Assembly (NCBI RefSeq): GCF_017491605.1
Contig: NZ_JAFGYY010000013.1
Location: 62,001-126,000, forward strand
Direction of reading: 5' to 3'
DNA: 64,000 nucleotides
Source: Pseudomonas sp. 30_B
GTDB taxonomy: Bacteria; Pseudomonadota; Gammaproteobacteria; Pseudomonadales; Pseudomonadaceae
Each line of letters begins with the position of its first letter. The stretch's first letter is position 1. The notes under the pieces were generated by a model. It was not told where the DNA came from. It was given only the letters and a program-made list of their open reading frames with translations, and ran no database searches. Below, one piece after another: positions 55,751 to 64,000 of this stretch. A program made the position numbers and the translations under genes.

Positions 55751-56811
55751 GAACCCTCCTTGCCGCCCTGCTCTGCCTCGCGCTGGCCGGCCAGGCCGCC
55801 GCCGAAAGCGCCATCGACAGGCAGCAGCGCGAACTGGGCGTGCTGCGCCAGGGCTGGTTCCAGCAGACGCCGCCGGCGCCGGATTTCAAGGCGACCCGCC
55901 CCGGCGGCCTGCGCGACTCCGGCCAGGACGGCGTGGGCATCCTGCTGAACAACGTGGACATGTACTTCCAGGGCGGCGTCGGCTTCCACAGCCCGCAGCT
56001 CAAGGGCTGGCTGGTGCCGCTCAAGGCCGGGGAGCCGGTGGACTTCGACCGCCCGCAGGACATGCGCATCGAGGTCTCCGAGGGCGAGGTGATCCTCAAC
56101 CCCGAGCAGCTTGCCAACCTGTTCAACCAGCACATCCTCGCCTACCCGGAAACCATGCTGCGCAACTTCAGCCTGAGCGTGGAAGGCGACCGCCTGCTGG
56201 TCTCCGGCGAAGTACAGCCGCTGGGCGTCGGCCCCTGGCTGCCGCTGCGACTGTCCGGCACGGTGACACTCAATGGCGACAACATCGACTACCAACCCGA
56301 CAGCGTGAAGGTGCTCGGCGTGCCCAGCTACGGCGCCATGAGCCTGGTGGGCCTGCGCCTGGACTCGCTGGTGACCCTGAACCGCCCCGGCGCGGTGCTG
56401 CAGGACAACGTGATGCACCTGAACTACCACCAGGTCTTCCCGCTGGTGGGCATCGGCGGACGGGTGGAGTCCAGCTGGCTGGACACCCAGGGCCTGCACC
56501 TGAAGTTCGCGCCGAAGCCAGGTGCCGCCGCGCTGGCCTTCGAGCCGCCGCGCCAGGCCGGGCAGTCCTATATCTGGCTGCAGTCGGGCGACCTGAAGAT
56601 CTTCGAGATCCTCATCACCTATGCCCAGGTGCTGCTCAAGGCCGAGCGGCCGGACCAGACCCTGGCCTTCAACCTCAAGGACTATCGCAAGGTGCTGGCC
56701 ACGGGCATCACCCAGGTCAACGAGGACGGCACCTTCTTCATGCGCGTACCACCGCCCGGTCCCACCGGGGAGGTGCGACTGGTATCCTCTGGCAACGGGA
56801 GTTCCCGCTGA
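55747..56811 (+). CDS. Exported protein of unknown function (tandem paralog 2)
   Basis: A 354-residue protein with signal peptide MRTLLAALLCLALAGQAAA and a likely cleavage before ESAIDRQ. It shares its central and C-terminal architecture with the preceding protein (LRNFSLSVEGDRLLVSGE and SYIWLQSGDLKIFEILITYA). The sequence suggests a beta-rich domain in which a ligand-binding-like LPLRLSGTV segment recurs. No catalytic motif is visible. It ends 20 bases before folA; co-transcription with folA is possible. Function unknown. Confidence 0.75.
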   Translation: MRTLLAALLCLALAGQAAAESAIDRQQRELGVLRQGWFQQTPPAPDFKATRPGGLRDSGQDGVGILLNNVDMYFQGGVGFHSPQLKGWLVPLKAGEPVDFDRPQDMRIEVSEGEVILNPEQLANLFNQHILAYPETMLRNFSLSVEGDRLLVSGEVQPLGVGPWLPLRLSGTVTLNGDNIDYQPDSVKVLGVPSYGAMSLVGLRLDSLVTLNRPGAVLQDNVMHLNYHQVFPLVGIGGRVESSWLDTQGLHLKFAPKPGAAALAFEPPRQAGQSYIWLQSGDLKIFEILITYAQVLLKAERPDQTLAFNLKDYRKVLATGITQVNEDGTFFMRVPPPGPTGEVRLVSSGNGSSR

Positions 56812-56831
56812 TGTTCACCACTGGAGTCACG

Positions 56832-57344
56832 ATGTCCGAAGTCCTGCCCCTGGCGATGATCGCCGCCCTTGCCGAGAACCGCGTGATCGGCGTCGACAAT
56901 CGCCTGCCCTGGCACCTGCCGCAGGATCTCAAGCACTTCAAGGCCATGACCCTGGGCAAGCCGGTGATCATGGGCCGCAAGACCTGGGACTCCCTCGGCC
57001 GCCCACTGCCGGGCCGGCTGAACATCGTGGTCACCCGCCAGCAGGGCCTCAAGCTCGAAGGTGCGGAAGTCTTCACCAGCCTCGATGCCGCGCTGGAGCG
57101 CGCCGCCGAGTGGGCGAAGGAAGAGGAAGCCGAGGAACTGATGCTGATCGGCGGCGCGCAGCTCTATAGCGAAGCGCTGGAACGCGCCGGGCGGCTGTAC
57201 CTGACTCGCGTAGGGCTGAGTCCGGCGGGCGATGCACATTTCCCGGCGGTGGATGAAAAGCGCTGGCGCCTGGCGTCGAGCATCGAGCATGAGGCGGATG
57301 GCGAAACGCCGGCTTATGCGTTTGAGGTTTGGGAGCGGACCTGA
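56832..57344 (+). CDS. folA: Dihydrofolate reductase FolA
   Basis: A 170-residue NADPH-dependent reductase making tetrahydrofolate, target of trimethoprim. MIAALAENRVIGVDNRLPWHLP (split here at residues 9-30) has the NADPH loop and the catalytic acid Asp32 in QDLKHFK; IMGRKTWDSLGRPLPGR near 47-63 and LIGGAQLYSEAL near 112-123 are the other conserved blocks. The ATG at 56832 has GGAG at 56823-56826; a start seven codons upstream is possible but lacks a ribosome site. PA0350 in PAO1 is folA, from memory. Confidence 0.95.
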   Translation: MSEVLPLAMIAALAENRVIGVDNRLPWHLPQDLKHFKAMTLGKPVIMGRKTWDSLGRPLPGRLNIVVTRQQGLKLEGAEVFTSLDAALERAAEWAKEEEAEELMLIGGAQLYSEALERAGRLYLTRVGLSPAGDAHFPAVDEKRWRLASSIEHEADGETPAYAFEVWERT

Positions 57345-57364
57345 TAGCCCTGCGCATTCAAAGC

Positions 57365-57520
57365 CCCTCACCCCAACCCTCTCCCAAGGGGAGAGGGGCC
57401 GTACGTGCCGAGATAGATTCTGCTCTCCCTGACTCACCGGCTGATGCTGGACTCCCAGAGCGCTCGGGTCAGTCCCCTCTCCCTCAGGAGCGGGGCGCGC
57501 AGCCAGGGTTAGGGTGAGGG
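57365..57520. repeat. Inverted CCCTCACCC-type repeat pair after folA
   Basis: CCCTCACCCCAACCCT at 57365-57380 and AGGGTTAGGGTGAGGG at 57505-57520 are near-perfect inverted copies about 125 bases apart. CTCTCCCAAGGGGAGAGGGG directly after the first forms its own hairpin, and CCCCTCTCCCTC precedes the second. This class of dispersed palindrome is common between genes in pseudomonads and xanthomonads. Confidence 0.75.
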
Positions 57521-57563
57521 AACGACATGGGCACACCGGTGGGCAGCGCGCCACGCAAAAACA

Positions 57564-57587
57564 GAAACGCGCCCGAAGGCGCGTTTC
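57564..57587 (-). terminator. Terminator of the nitroreductase gene
   Basis: On the minus strand GAAACGCGCC pairs with GGCGCGTTTC around TTCG, followed by TGTTTTTG. The stem lies eight bases after the nitroreductase stop codon. Confidence 0.88.
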
Positions 57588-57594
57588 ATCTGGC

Positions 57595-58197
57595 TCAGAA
57601 GCGATCGCGAATGATCGTCTCTTCCAGCGGCAGGCGGCCGATGCGCGGCTTGGCTTCCACTGCCTGCTTGCCCACGGCGATCATCAGGCCAATCACGTGG
57701 TTGTCCGGCAGGTTGATCAGCTTGCCCACAGCATCGAAGTCGAAGCCGACCATCGGCACGCTGTCCAGGCCACGGCCTCGGGCGGCGAGCATCAGGGTCT
57801 GGGCCACCAGGCCGCAGCTGCGCATGGCTTCGTCGCGCTGGGTCTGCGGCTTGTCGCGGTAGTAGCCGTCGATGGCGCCGACCATGTAGTTCTTCACTTC
57901 AGCCGGGGCGCCGTCCCACACGCGCTGGGCATCCTGCTCCCAGCTGTCGACCCGGGCGCAGACCACCACCAGCATCGAGGCTTCGGTCATCTGCACCTGG
58001 TTCCAGCCGGCTTCGCGAATCTGCGCGCGCAGCTGCGGGTCGCTGACTTCCACCAGACGCACGTGCTGCAGGTTGAAGGAAGTGGGGGCGAGCAGCGCCT
58101 GTTGCAGCAGTTCGTCCTTCTCCTCACGGCTCATTACGTAGGAGGTGTCGAAGCCACGGATGGAACGGCGGCTGCGGATGGCGTCATCGATATGCAT
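57595..58197 (-). CDS. Nitroreductase-family flavoprotein
   Basis: A 200-residue FMN-dependent oxidoreductase. The N-terminal RSRRSIRGFDTS (residues 8-19) is the FMN-phosphate-binding signature; APTSFNLQHVRLV near 44-56 and GLDSVPMVGFD near 150-160 are conserved. Such enzymes reduce nitroaromatics, quinones or enals with NAD(P)H; the real substrate is not evident. The ATG at 58197 has AGGAA six bases before it; an in-frame ATG at 58218 is less well placed. PA5190 in PAO1 appears equivalent, from memory. Confidence 0.87.
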   Translation of the reverse strand: MHIDDAIRSRRSIRGFDTSYVMSREEKDELLQQALLAPTSFNLQHVRLVEVSDPQLRAQIREAGWNQVQMTEASMLVVVCARVDSWEQDAQRVWDGAPAEVKNYMVGAIDGYYRDKPQTQRDEAMRSCGLVAQTLMLAARGRGLDSVPMVGFDFDAVGKLINLPDNHVIGLMIAVGKQAVEAKPRIGRLPLEETIIRDRF

Positions 58198-58347
58198 GGA
58201 AATTCCTCTGGCCTGCATGTTTGCGAATGGCGCGCATGGTAATCCGTGCGGGAGCCGAGTTGCAGAGCGGCGTATCGATAATGTCTATCCGATGTCTCGA
58301 TGGGACAGCGCAGCCCCCACCGTGATAGCGGGGGCCCGGCGGAGGAA

Positions 58348-59847
58348 TCAGCCCTCCAGCGCTTCCACCGGCGCCGCCGTGGCCTGGCGCTGTCTGGGCG
58401 AGGTGAAGGCCAGGTAACCGTCCTCGACCTTGCCGAAGCGCAGCAGGGCGAGGTCCAGCGCGTAGTTCTGGTAGAGCTTCCACGGCGTGCGGTCGCCCTG
58501 CTTGGGCATGCGGTCGGCGGCGCGCTGGATGTAGCCGGAGTTGAGGTTGAGGAAGGGTTCTTCCTTCACCTGCCCGGCGGTCTGGCGCGGCGTGCACTGG
58601 CGCATGCCGATGGCGTCGAGGTGGTTGATCAGGCGGCAGAAGTATTCGCTGGAAAGGTCGGCCTTGAGCGTCCAGCTGGCGTTGGTGTAGCCAACGATGG
58701 CGGCCAGGTTCGGCAAGTCGCGCAACATGATGCCGCGGTAACCCATGCTCTGGGTGACGTCGAAGGGCTTGCCGTCGATGGCCAGTTCCGCGCCGCCGAA
58801 CATCACCAGGTCCAGTCCGGTGGCGGTAACGATCACGTCCGCCTCCAGCACCTGCCCGGATTTCAACAGGATGCCTTTCTCGGTGAAGCGCTCGATGTGG
58901 TCGGTGACCACCGAGGCGCGGCCCTGGCGCAGCGCCTTGAACAGGTCGCCGTCGGGCACGCAGCACACGCGCTCGTCCCACGGCTTGTAGCGCGGGCTGA
59001 AGTGGCGCATGTCGAAATCCTTGCCCAGCTGCAGGTTGGCCAGCTTGAGCATGAGCTTGCGCACCAGACCGGGGAACGCCTTGGAGGCCATGAAGAAGAT
59101 CATCTGCATGGTCACGTTGCGCGCACGCGCCTGGCGGTACACCCACTTCTCCGGCAGGAAGTTGCGCAGGAAGTTGGAGATCGGGTCCTTCGCCGGCAGG
59201 GTGATCACGTAGGACGGCGAACGCTGCAGCATGGTGACGTGGGCGGCCTTGTCGGTCAGCGAGGGAATCAGCGTGACCGCGGTGGCGCCGCTGCCGATCA
59301 CCACGATGCGCTTGCCGCTGTAGTCGAGGCTCGAAGGCCACAGCTGCGGGTGGATGACCTGCCCGGCGAAGCTCTCGCGCCCGGCGAAGTCCGGGGTGTA
59401 GCCGGCGTCGTAGCGGTAGTAGCCGGTGCACATGAAGAGGAACTGCGCACTCATGCGCACCGGCTCTTCCTCGTCGCCGCGCTGCACGGTGAGGTTCCAG
59501 CGCGCTGCGTTGCTGTCCCAGTCGGCCTTGAGCACCCGGTGACGGTAGCGGACCTTGTCCTCGACGCGATACTCGCGGGCGGTTTCGCGGATGTAGTTGA
59601 GGATCGACGGACCATCGGCGATGGCCTTGGGATCGGTCCAGGGTTTGAAGTTGTAGCCCAGGGTGTACATGTCCGAGTCGGAGCGGATGCCCGGGTAGCG
59701 GAACAGGTCCCAGGTGCCGCCCATGGCCTCGCGGCCTTCGAGGATGGCGTAGGTCTTGCCGGGGCACTGCTTCTGCAGGTGGCAGGCGGCGCCGATGCCG
59801 GACAGGCCGGCGCCGATGATCAGTACATCCAAGTGCTCGACGGACAT
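58348..59847 (-). CDS. Flavin-dependent monooxygenase, AlmA / Baeyer-Villiger type
   Basis: A 499-residue FAD/NADPH monooxygenase. IIGAGLSGIG near residues 9-18 binds FAD; GGTWDLFRYPGIRSDSDM near 46-63 is typical of the group. FAGQVIHPQLWP near 150-161 matches the Baeyer-Villiger fingerprint FxGxxxHxxxWP, and IGSGATAVTL near 173-182 binds NADPH. Much of the chain resembles AlmA of Acinetobacter, linked to long-chain alkane oxidation, as I remember it. Substrates may thus be long alkanes, ketones or fatty aldehydes. The ATG at 59847 has AGAGGAA before it; the frame is open to 59928. Confidence 0.85.
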   Translation of the reverse strand: MSVEHLDVLIIGAGLSGIGAACHLQKQCPGKTYAILEGREAMGGTWDLFRYPGIRSDSDMYTLGYNFKPWTDPKAIADGPSILNYIRETAREYRVEDKVRYRHRVLKADWDSNAARWNLTVQRGDEEEPVRMSAQFLFMCTGYYRYDAGYTPDFAGRESFAGQVIHPQLWPSSLDYSGKRIVVIGSGATAVTLIPSLTDKAAHVTMLQRSPSYVITLPAKDPISNFLRNFLPEKWVYRQARARNVTMQMIFFMASKAFPGLVRKLMLKLANLQLGKDFDMRHFSPRYKPWDERVCCVPDGDLFKALRQGRASVVTDHIERFTEKGILLKSGQVLEADVIVTATGLDLVMFGGAELAIDGKPFDVTQSMGYRGIMLRDLPNLAAIVGYTNASWTLKADLSSEYFCRLINHLDAIGMRQCTPRQTAGQVKEEPFLNLNSGYIQRAADRMPKQGDRTPWKLYQNYALDLALLRFGKVEDGYLAFTSPRQRQATAAPVEALEG

Positions 59848-59961
59848 GCGGGGTTCCTCTTGCGACGCCCTGGTGAGTCTAGGCAGGAATGCCTCTCCAC
59901 ACCCTACAAGGGAGCCCGGCGGCGCCACGCCGACCTTTAGTCGTGCGCGGCGCCTGCGCGG

Positions 59962-61899
<1,938 letters not shown>

Positions 61900-61948
61900 G
61901 GGGAGTACTCCTTTACTAGGCAATCCACCCAGCCTAGAAAGCGTCATT

Positions 61949-62008
61949 GTAGGAGCGAGCTTGCTCGCGAACCGGAGCTGGGCTGTTCGCGAGCAAGCTC
62001 GCTCCTAC
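61949..62008. repeat. 60-base perfect REP palindrome
   Basis: Arms of 24 bases, beginning GTAGGAGCGAGCTTGCTCGC and its exact complement, enclose a 12-base spacer CGGAGCTGGGCT. It lies between the minus-strand recQ-like gene and the end of pckA. Its right arm recurs at 49011-49033. Confidence 0.88.
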
Positions 62009-62049
62009 GAAGAGCCCAATGGCGTAGGACCATTCCGAGGCGCCAATGA

Positions 62050-62071
62050 AAAAGCCGCCCGAAGGCGGCTC
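62050..62071 (-). terminator. Terminator of pckA
   Basis: On the minus strand AGCCGCC pairs with GGCGGCT around the stable loop TTCG, followed by TTTTCATT. It lies about 20 bases after the pckA stop. Confidence 0.88.
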
Positions 62072-62090
62072 TTTCGCAGAACGGGCTCGC

Positions 62091-63632
62091 TTACAGCTGC
62101 GGGCCGGCGTTCTTGATGGCGTCGCTCACGTCGAACTTCTTGAAGTTCTCGATGAACTTGCTGGCCAGGCCCTTGGCGGCTTCGTCGTAGGCGGCCTTGT
62201 CTGCCCAGGTGTTGCGCGGGTTGAGCAGGACGGTCTCGACGCCCGGAACGGCCTTGGGCACGTCCAGGTTGATGATGTCCAGGTGCTCGGTCTCGGCGCC
62301 GATCAGAGCACCGCTCTGGATGGCGGCGATCACGCCACGGGTGGTCGGGATGTTGAAGCGCTTGCCGACGCCATAGCCACCGCCGGTCCAACCGGTGTTG
62401 ACCAGGTAGACTTTGGAGCCGAAGGCCTTGATGCGCTTGATCAGCAGCTCGGCGTAGACGCCAGCCGGACGCGGGAAGAAGGGTGCGCCGAAGCAGGTGG
62501 AGAAGGTCGACTTGATGCCGCCGCCCGAACCCATTTCGGTGGAACCGACCAGCGCGGTGTAGCCGGACAGGAAGTGGTAGGCCGCCTGCTCGTTGTTCAG
62601 GATCGACACCGGCGGCAGAACGCCGGTCAGGTCGCAGGTCAGGAAGATCACGGCATTCGGTTCGCCGCCGAGGTTCTTCTCGGAACGCTTCTCGACGTGC
62701 TCCAGCGGGTAGGCCGCGCGGGAGTTCTGGGTCAGGCTGTCATCGGCGTAATCCGGGGTGCGGTTCTCGTCGAGGACGACGTTTTCCAGCACGGAGCCGA
62801 ACTTGATGGCTTTCCAGATGACCGGCTCGTTCTTCTCGGACAGGTCGATGCACTTGGCGTAGCAGCCGCCTTCGATGTTGAAGACAACGCCTTCGCCCCA
62901 GCCGTGCTCGTCGTCGCCGATCAGGTAGCGGCTTTCGTCGGCGGACAGGGTGGTCTTGCCGGTGCCCGACAGGCCGAAGAACAGGGTGACGTCGCCGGCT
63001 TCGCCGATGTTGGCGGCGCAGTGCATCGGCAGTACGTCTTTTTCCGGCAGCAGGTAGTTCTGCACGCCGAACATGGCCTTCTTCATTTCACCGGCGTAGC
63101 GCATGCCGGCGATCAGCACTTTCTTCTGGGCGAAGTTGAGGATCACGCAGCCATCGGAGTTGGTGCCGTCACGCTCGGGCACGCACTCGAAGTTGGCGAC
63201 GTTGAGGACCTGCCATTCTTCGCGGCCGGCCGGGTTGTACTGCTCGGGCTCGATGAACAGCGCACGACCGAACAGGTTCTGCCAGGCGGTGGCGGTGGTC
63301 ATCTTGACGGCCAGGTAGTGGTCGTGGGCCGAACCTACATGGACGTGGGAAACGAAGTGGTCCTGGGCGTTGTTGAAGGCCTGGACACGGTCCCACAGGG
63401 CATCGAACTTGTCGGCCGGGAACGGACGGTTGATGGCGCCCCAAGCGATGAAGTCCTTGCTGCCCGGCTCTTCGACGATGAAACGGTCGGCAGGCGAGCG
63501 GCCGGTGCGGTGGCCGGTACGTACGACCAGTGAGCCGTTGTCGGCGAGTTCGCCTTCGCCGCGGCGAATGGCTTCCTCGACCAGTTGGGCAACGCTGATG
63601 TCGGTGTAAACGGCTTTATTGGCTTGCGTCAT
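62091..63632 (-). CDS. pckA: Phosphoenolpyruvate carboxykinase (ATP)
   Basis: A 513-residue enzyme turning oxaloacetate and ATP into PEP, the first step of gluconeogenesis from organic acids. The kinase loop [11 protein letters not shown] near residues 234-244 is followed by the metal site DDEHGW near 256-261. [10 protein letters not shown] near 38-47 and [12 protein letters not shown] near 415-426 are substrate loops. The length is typical for the ATP-using form. The stop at 62091-62093 is close to a strong terminator. Upstream is hslO in the same direction, with a 168-base gap that should hold its own promoter. The dct regulators in this window serve the same carbon sources. Confidence 0.96.
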   Translation of the reverse strand: MTQANKAVYTDISVAQLVEEAIRRGEGELADNGSLVVRTGHRTGRSPADRFIVEEPGSKDFIAWGAINRPFPADKFDALWDRVQAFNNAQDHFVSHVHVGSAHDHYLAVKMTTATAWQNLFGRALFIEPEQYNPAGREEWQVLNVANFECVPERDGTNSDGCVILNFAQKKVLIAGMRYAGEMKKAMFGVQNYLLPEKDVLPMHCAANIGEAGDVTLFFGLSGTGKTTLSADESRYLIGDDEHGWGEGVVFNIEGGCYAKCIDLSEKNEPVIWKAIKFGSVLENVVLDENRTPDYADDSLTQNSRAAYPLEHVEKRSEKNLGGEPNAVIFLTCDLTGVLPPVSILNNEQAAYHFLSGYTALVGSTEMGSGGGIKSTFSTCFGAPFFPRPAGVYAELLIKRIKAFGSKVYLVNTGWTGGGYGVGKRFNIPTTRGVIAAIQSGALIGAETEHLDIINLDVPKAVPGVETVLLNPRNTWADKAAYDEAAKGLASKFIENFKKFDVSDAIKNAGPQL

Positions 63633-63800
63633 GTGGGTCCCCGTCGGCCGAAGCCGAGTCCTCCAAACATTGCGTAGTGACTTCTAATTCCCACTACCGC
63701 GGAAAAAAGTCGCGGGATTATGCCAGAAAAGAACTGTTTTCGTGCAGCCTCTGATCTGGCAAGAGCGCCATTGGTGCGGCTATCGGACGGATAGAAGCGG

Positions 63801-64000
63801 TCAATGGCGGGTTTCTGACGGCGTTTTGCTACCTCCGCCGGAGAACAGCTGGGCAACGTCCGAACCGTCGAAACGGTAGCGCTGGTTGCAGAACTGGCAG
63901 TCGATGACGATCTCGCCATCCTCCTCGGCCAGCAGACGCTCGGCGTCTTCCTGCCCAAGACTGACCAGCGCGTTGGCCGAGCGTTCCCGCGAGCAACTGC
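63801..64000 (-). CDS. hslO: 3' end of hslO (redox-regulated chaperone Hsp33)
   Basis: The last 66 codons of Hsp33; the start lies beyond the window. The C-terminal redox switch is visible: CSRERS with the second Cys of the CxC pair, then [11 protein letters not shown] with the CxxC pair. These four cysteines bind zinc when reduced and form disulfides on oxidation, turning the chaperone on. The tail ends in [13 protein letters not shown]. hslO next to pckA is the usual Pseudomonas order (PA5193-PA5192 in PAO1, from memory). Confidence 0.93.
   Translation of the reverse strand, partial: SCSRERSANALVSLGQEDAERLLAEEDGEIVIDCQFCNQRYRFDGSDVAQLFSGGGSKTPSETRH

Noticed and set aside
62046..63533. 495-codon plus-strand frame opposite pckA
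   Set aside because: It is antisense to a clear pckA gene, is Gly/Val/Asp-rich and has no motif; it also starts inside the pckA terminator.

Overview
The window reads as a chromosomal segment of a high-GC Pseudomonas of the P. aeruginosa / P. citronellolis / P. nitroreducens kind. The arcDABC, fabY, rml, pckA and emrAB-type genes are close to those I remember from P. aeruginosa, and gene order over long stretches follows the PA5155-PA5174 and PA5190-PA5193 regions of PAO1. Locus tags are from memory and were not looked up.

Layout. 1-7.3 kb: end of an amino-acid ABC importer, a METTL25-like methyltransferase, a marR / outer-membrane factor / emrA / emrB tripartite drug efflux operon, and tRNA-Thr(UGU). 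7.9-30.1 kb: a complete Wzy-dependent O-antigen cluster on the + strand. It holds wzz, wbpA-B-D-E (2,3-diacetamido uronic acid), an enterobacterial-common-antigen-like module (rffG, rffH, a WecF-like transferase, an acetyltransferase, wecE), wzx, wzy, two more glycosyltransferases, a three-gene UDP-L-QuiNAc/L-FucNAc pathway, then wbpV, wbpL, a NeuD-like acetyltransferase and wbpM. 30.2-32.6 kb: the wreck of the ancestral rmlBDAC operon. rmlD and rmlC are intact, while rmlB and rmlA survive only as deleted, frameshifted remnants. dTDP-L-rhamnose synthesis would then depend on the rffG and rffH copies inside the O-antigen cluster.

32.7-36 kb: DctB/DctD-type two-component pair without the dctPQM transporter that follows it in PAO1. 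36.5-41.4 kb: arcDABC (arginine deiminase pathway) behind an ANR box. 41.6-43.6 kb: fabY. 43.7-51.7 kb: HDOD protein, PfpI/DJ-1 protein, rlmI, ilvD, an orphan type IV pilin, a xanthine permease and a phosphoesterase. With folA (56.8 kb) this matches the PAO1 order PA0356-PA0350, a different part of that chromosome, so one or more rearrangements separate the two genomes. Two identical 46-bp REP palindromes bracket the first part of this block. 51.8-57.3 kb: a DUF3482 GTPase / DUF2868 membrane-protein pair, two tandem paralogous exported proteins, and folA. 57.6-64 kb, all on the minus strand: nitroreductase, AlmA/Baeyer-Villiger-type flavin monooxygenase, RecQ-family helicase, pckA and the 3' end of hslO.

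The O-antigen genes fit together: four predicted sugar nucleotides for the repeat, four candidate transferases (WbpL plus three), a flippase, a polymerase and a chain-length regulator. I see no CRISPR array, insertion sequence or prophage.
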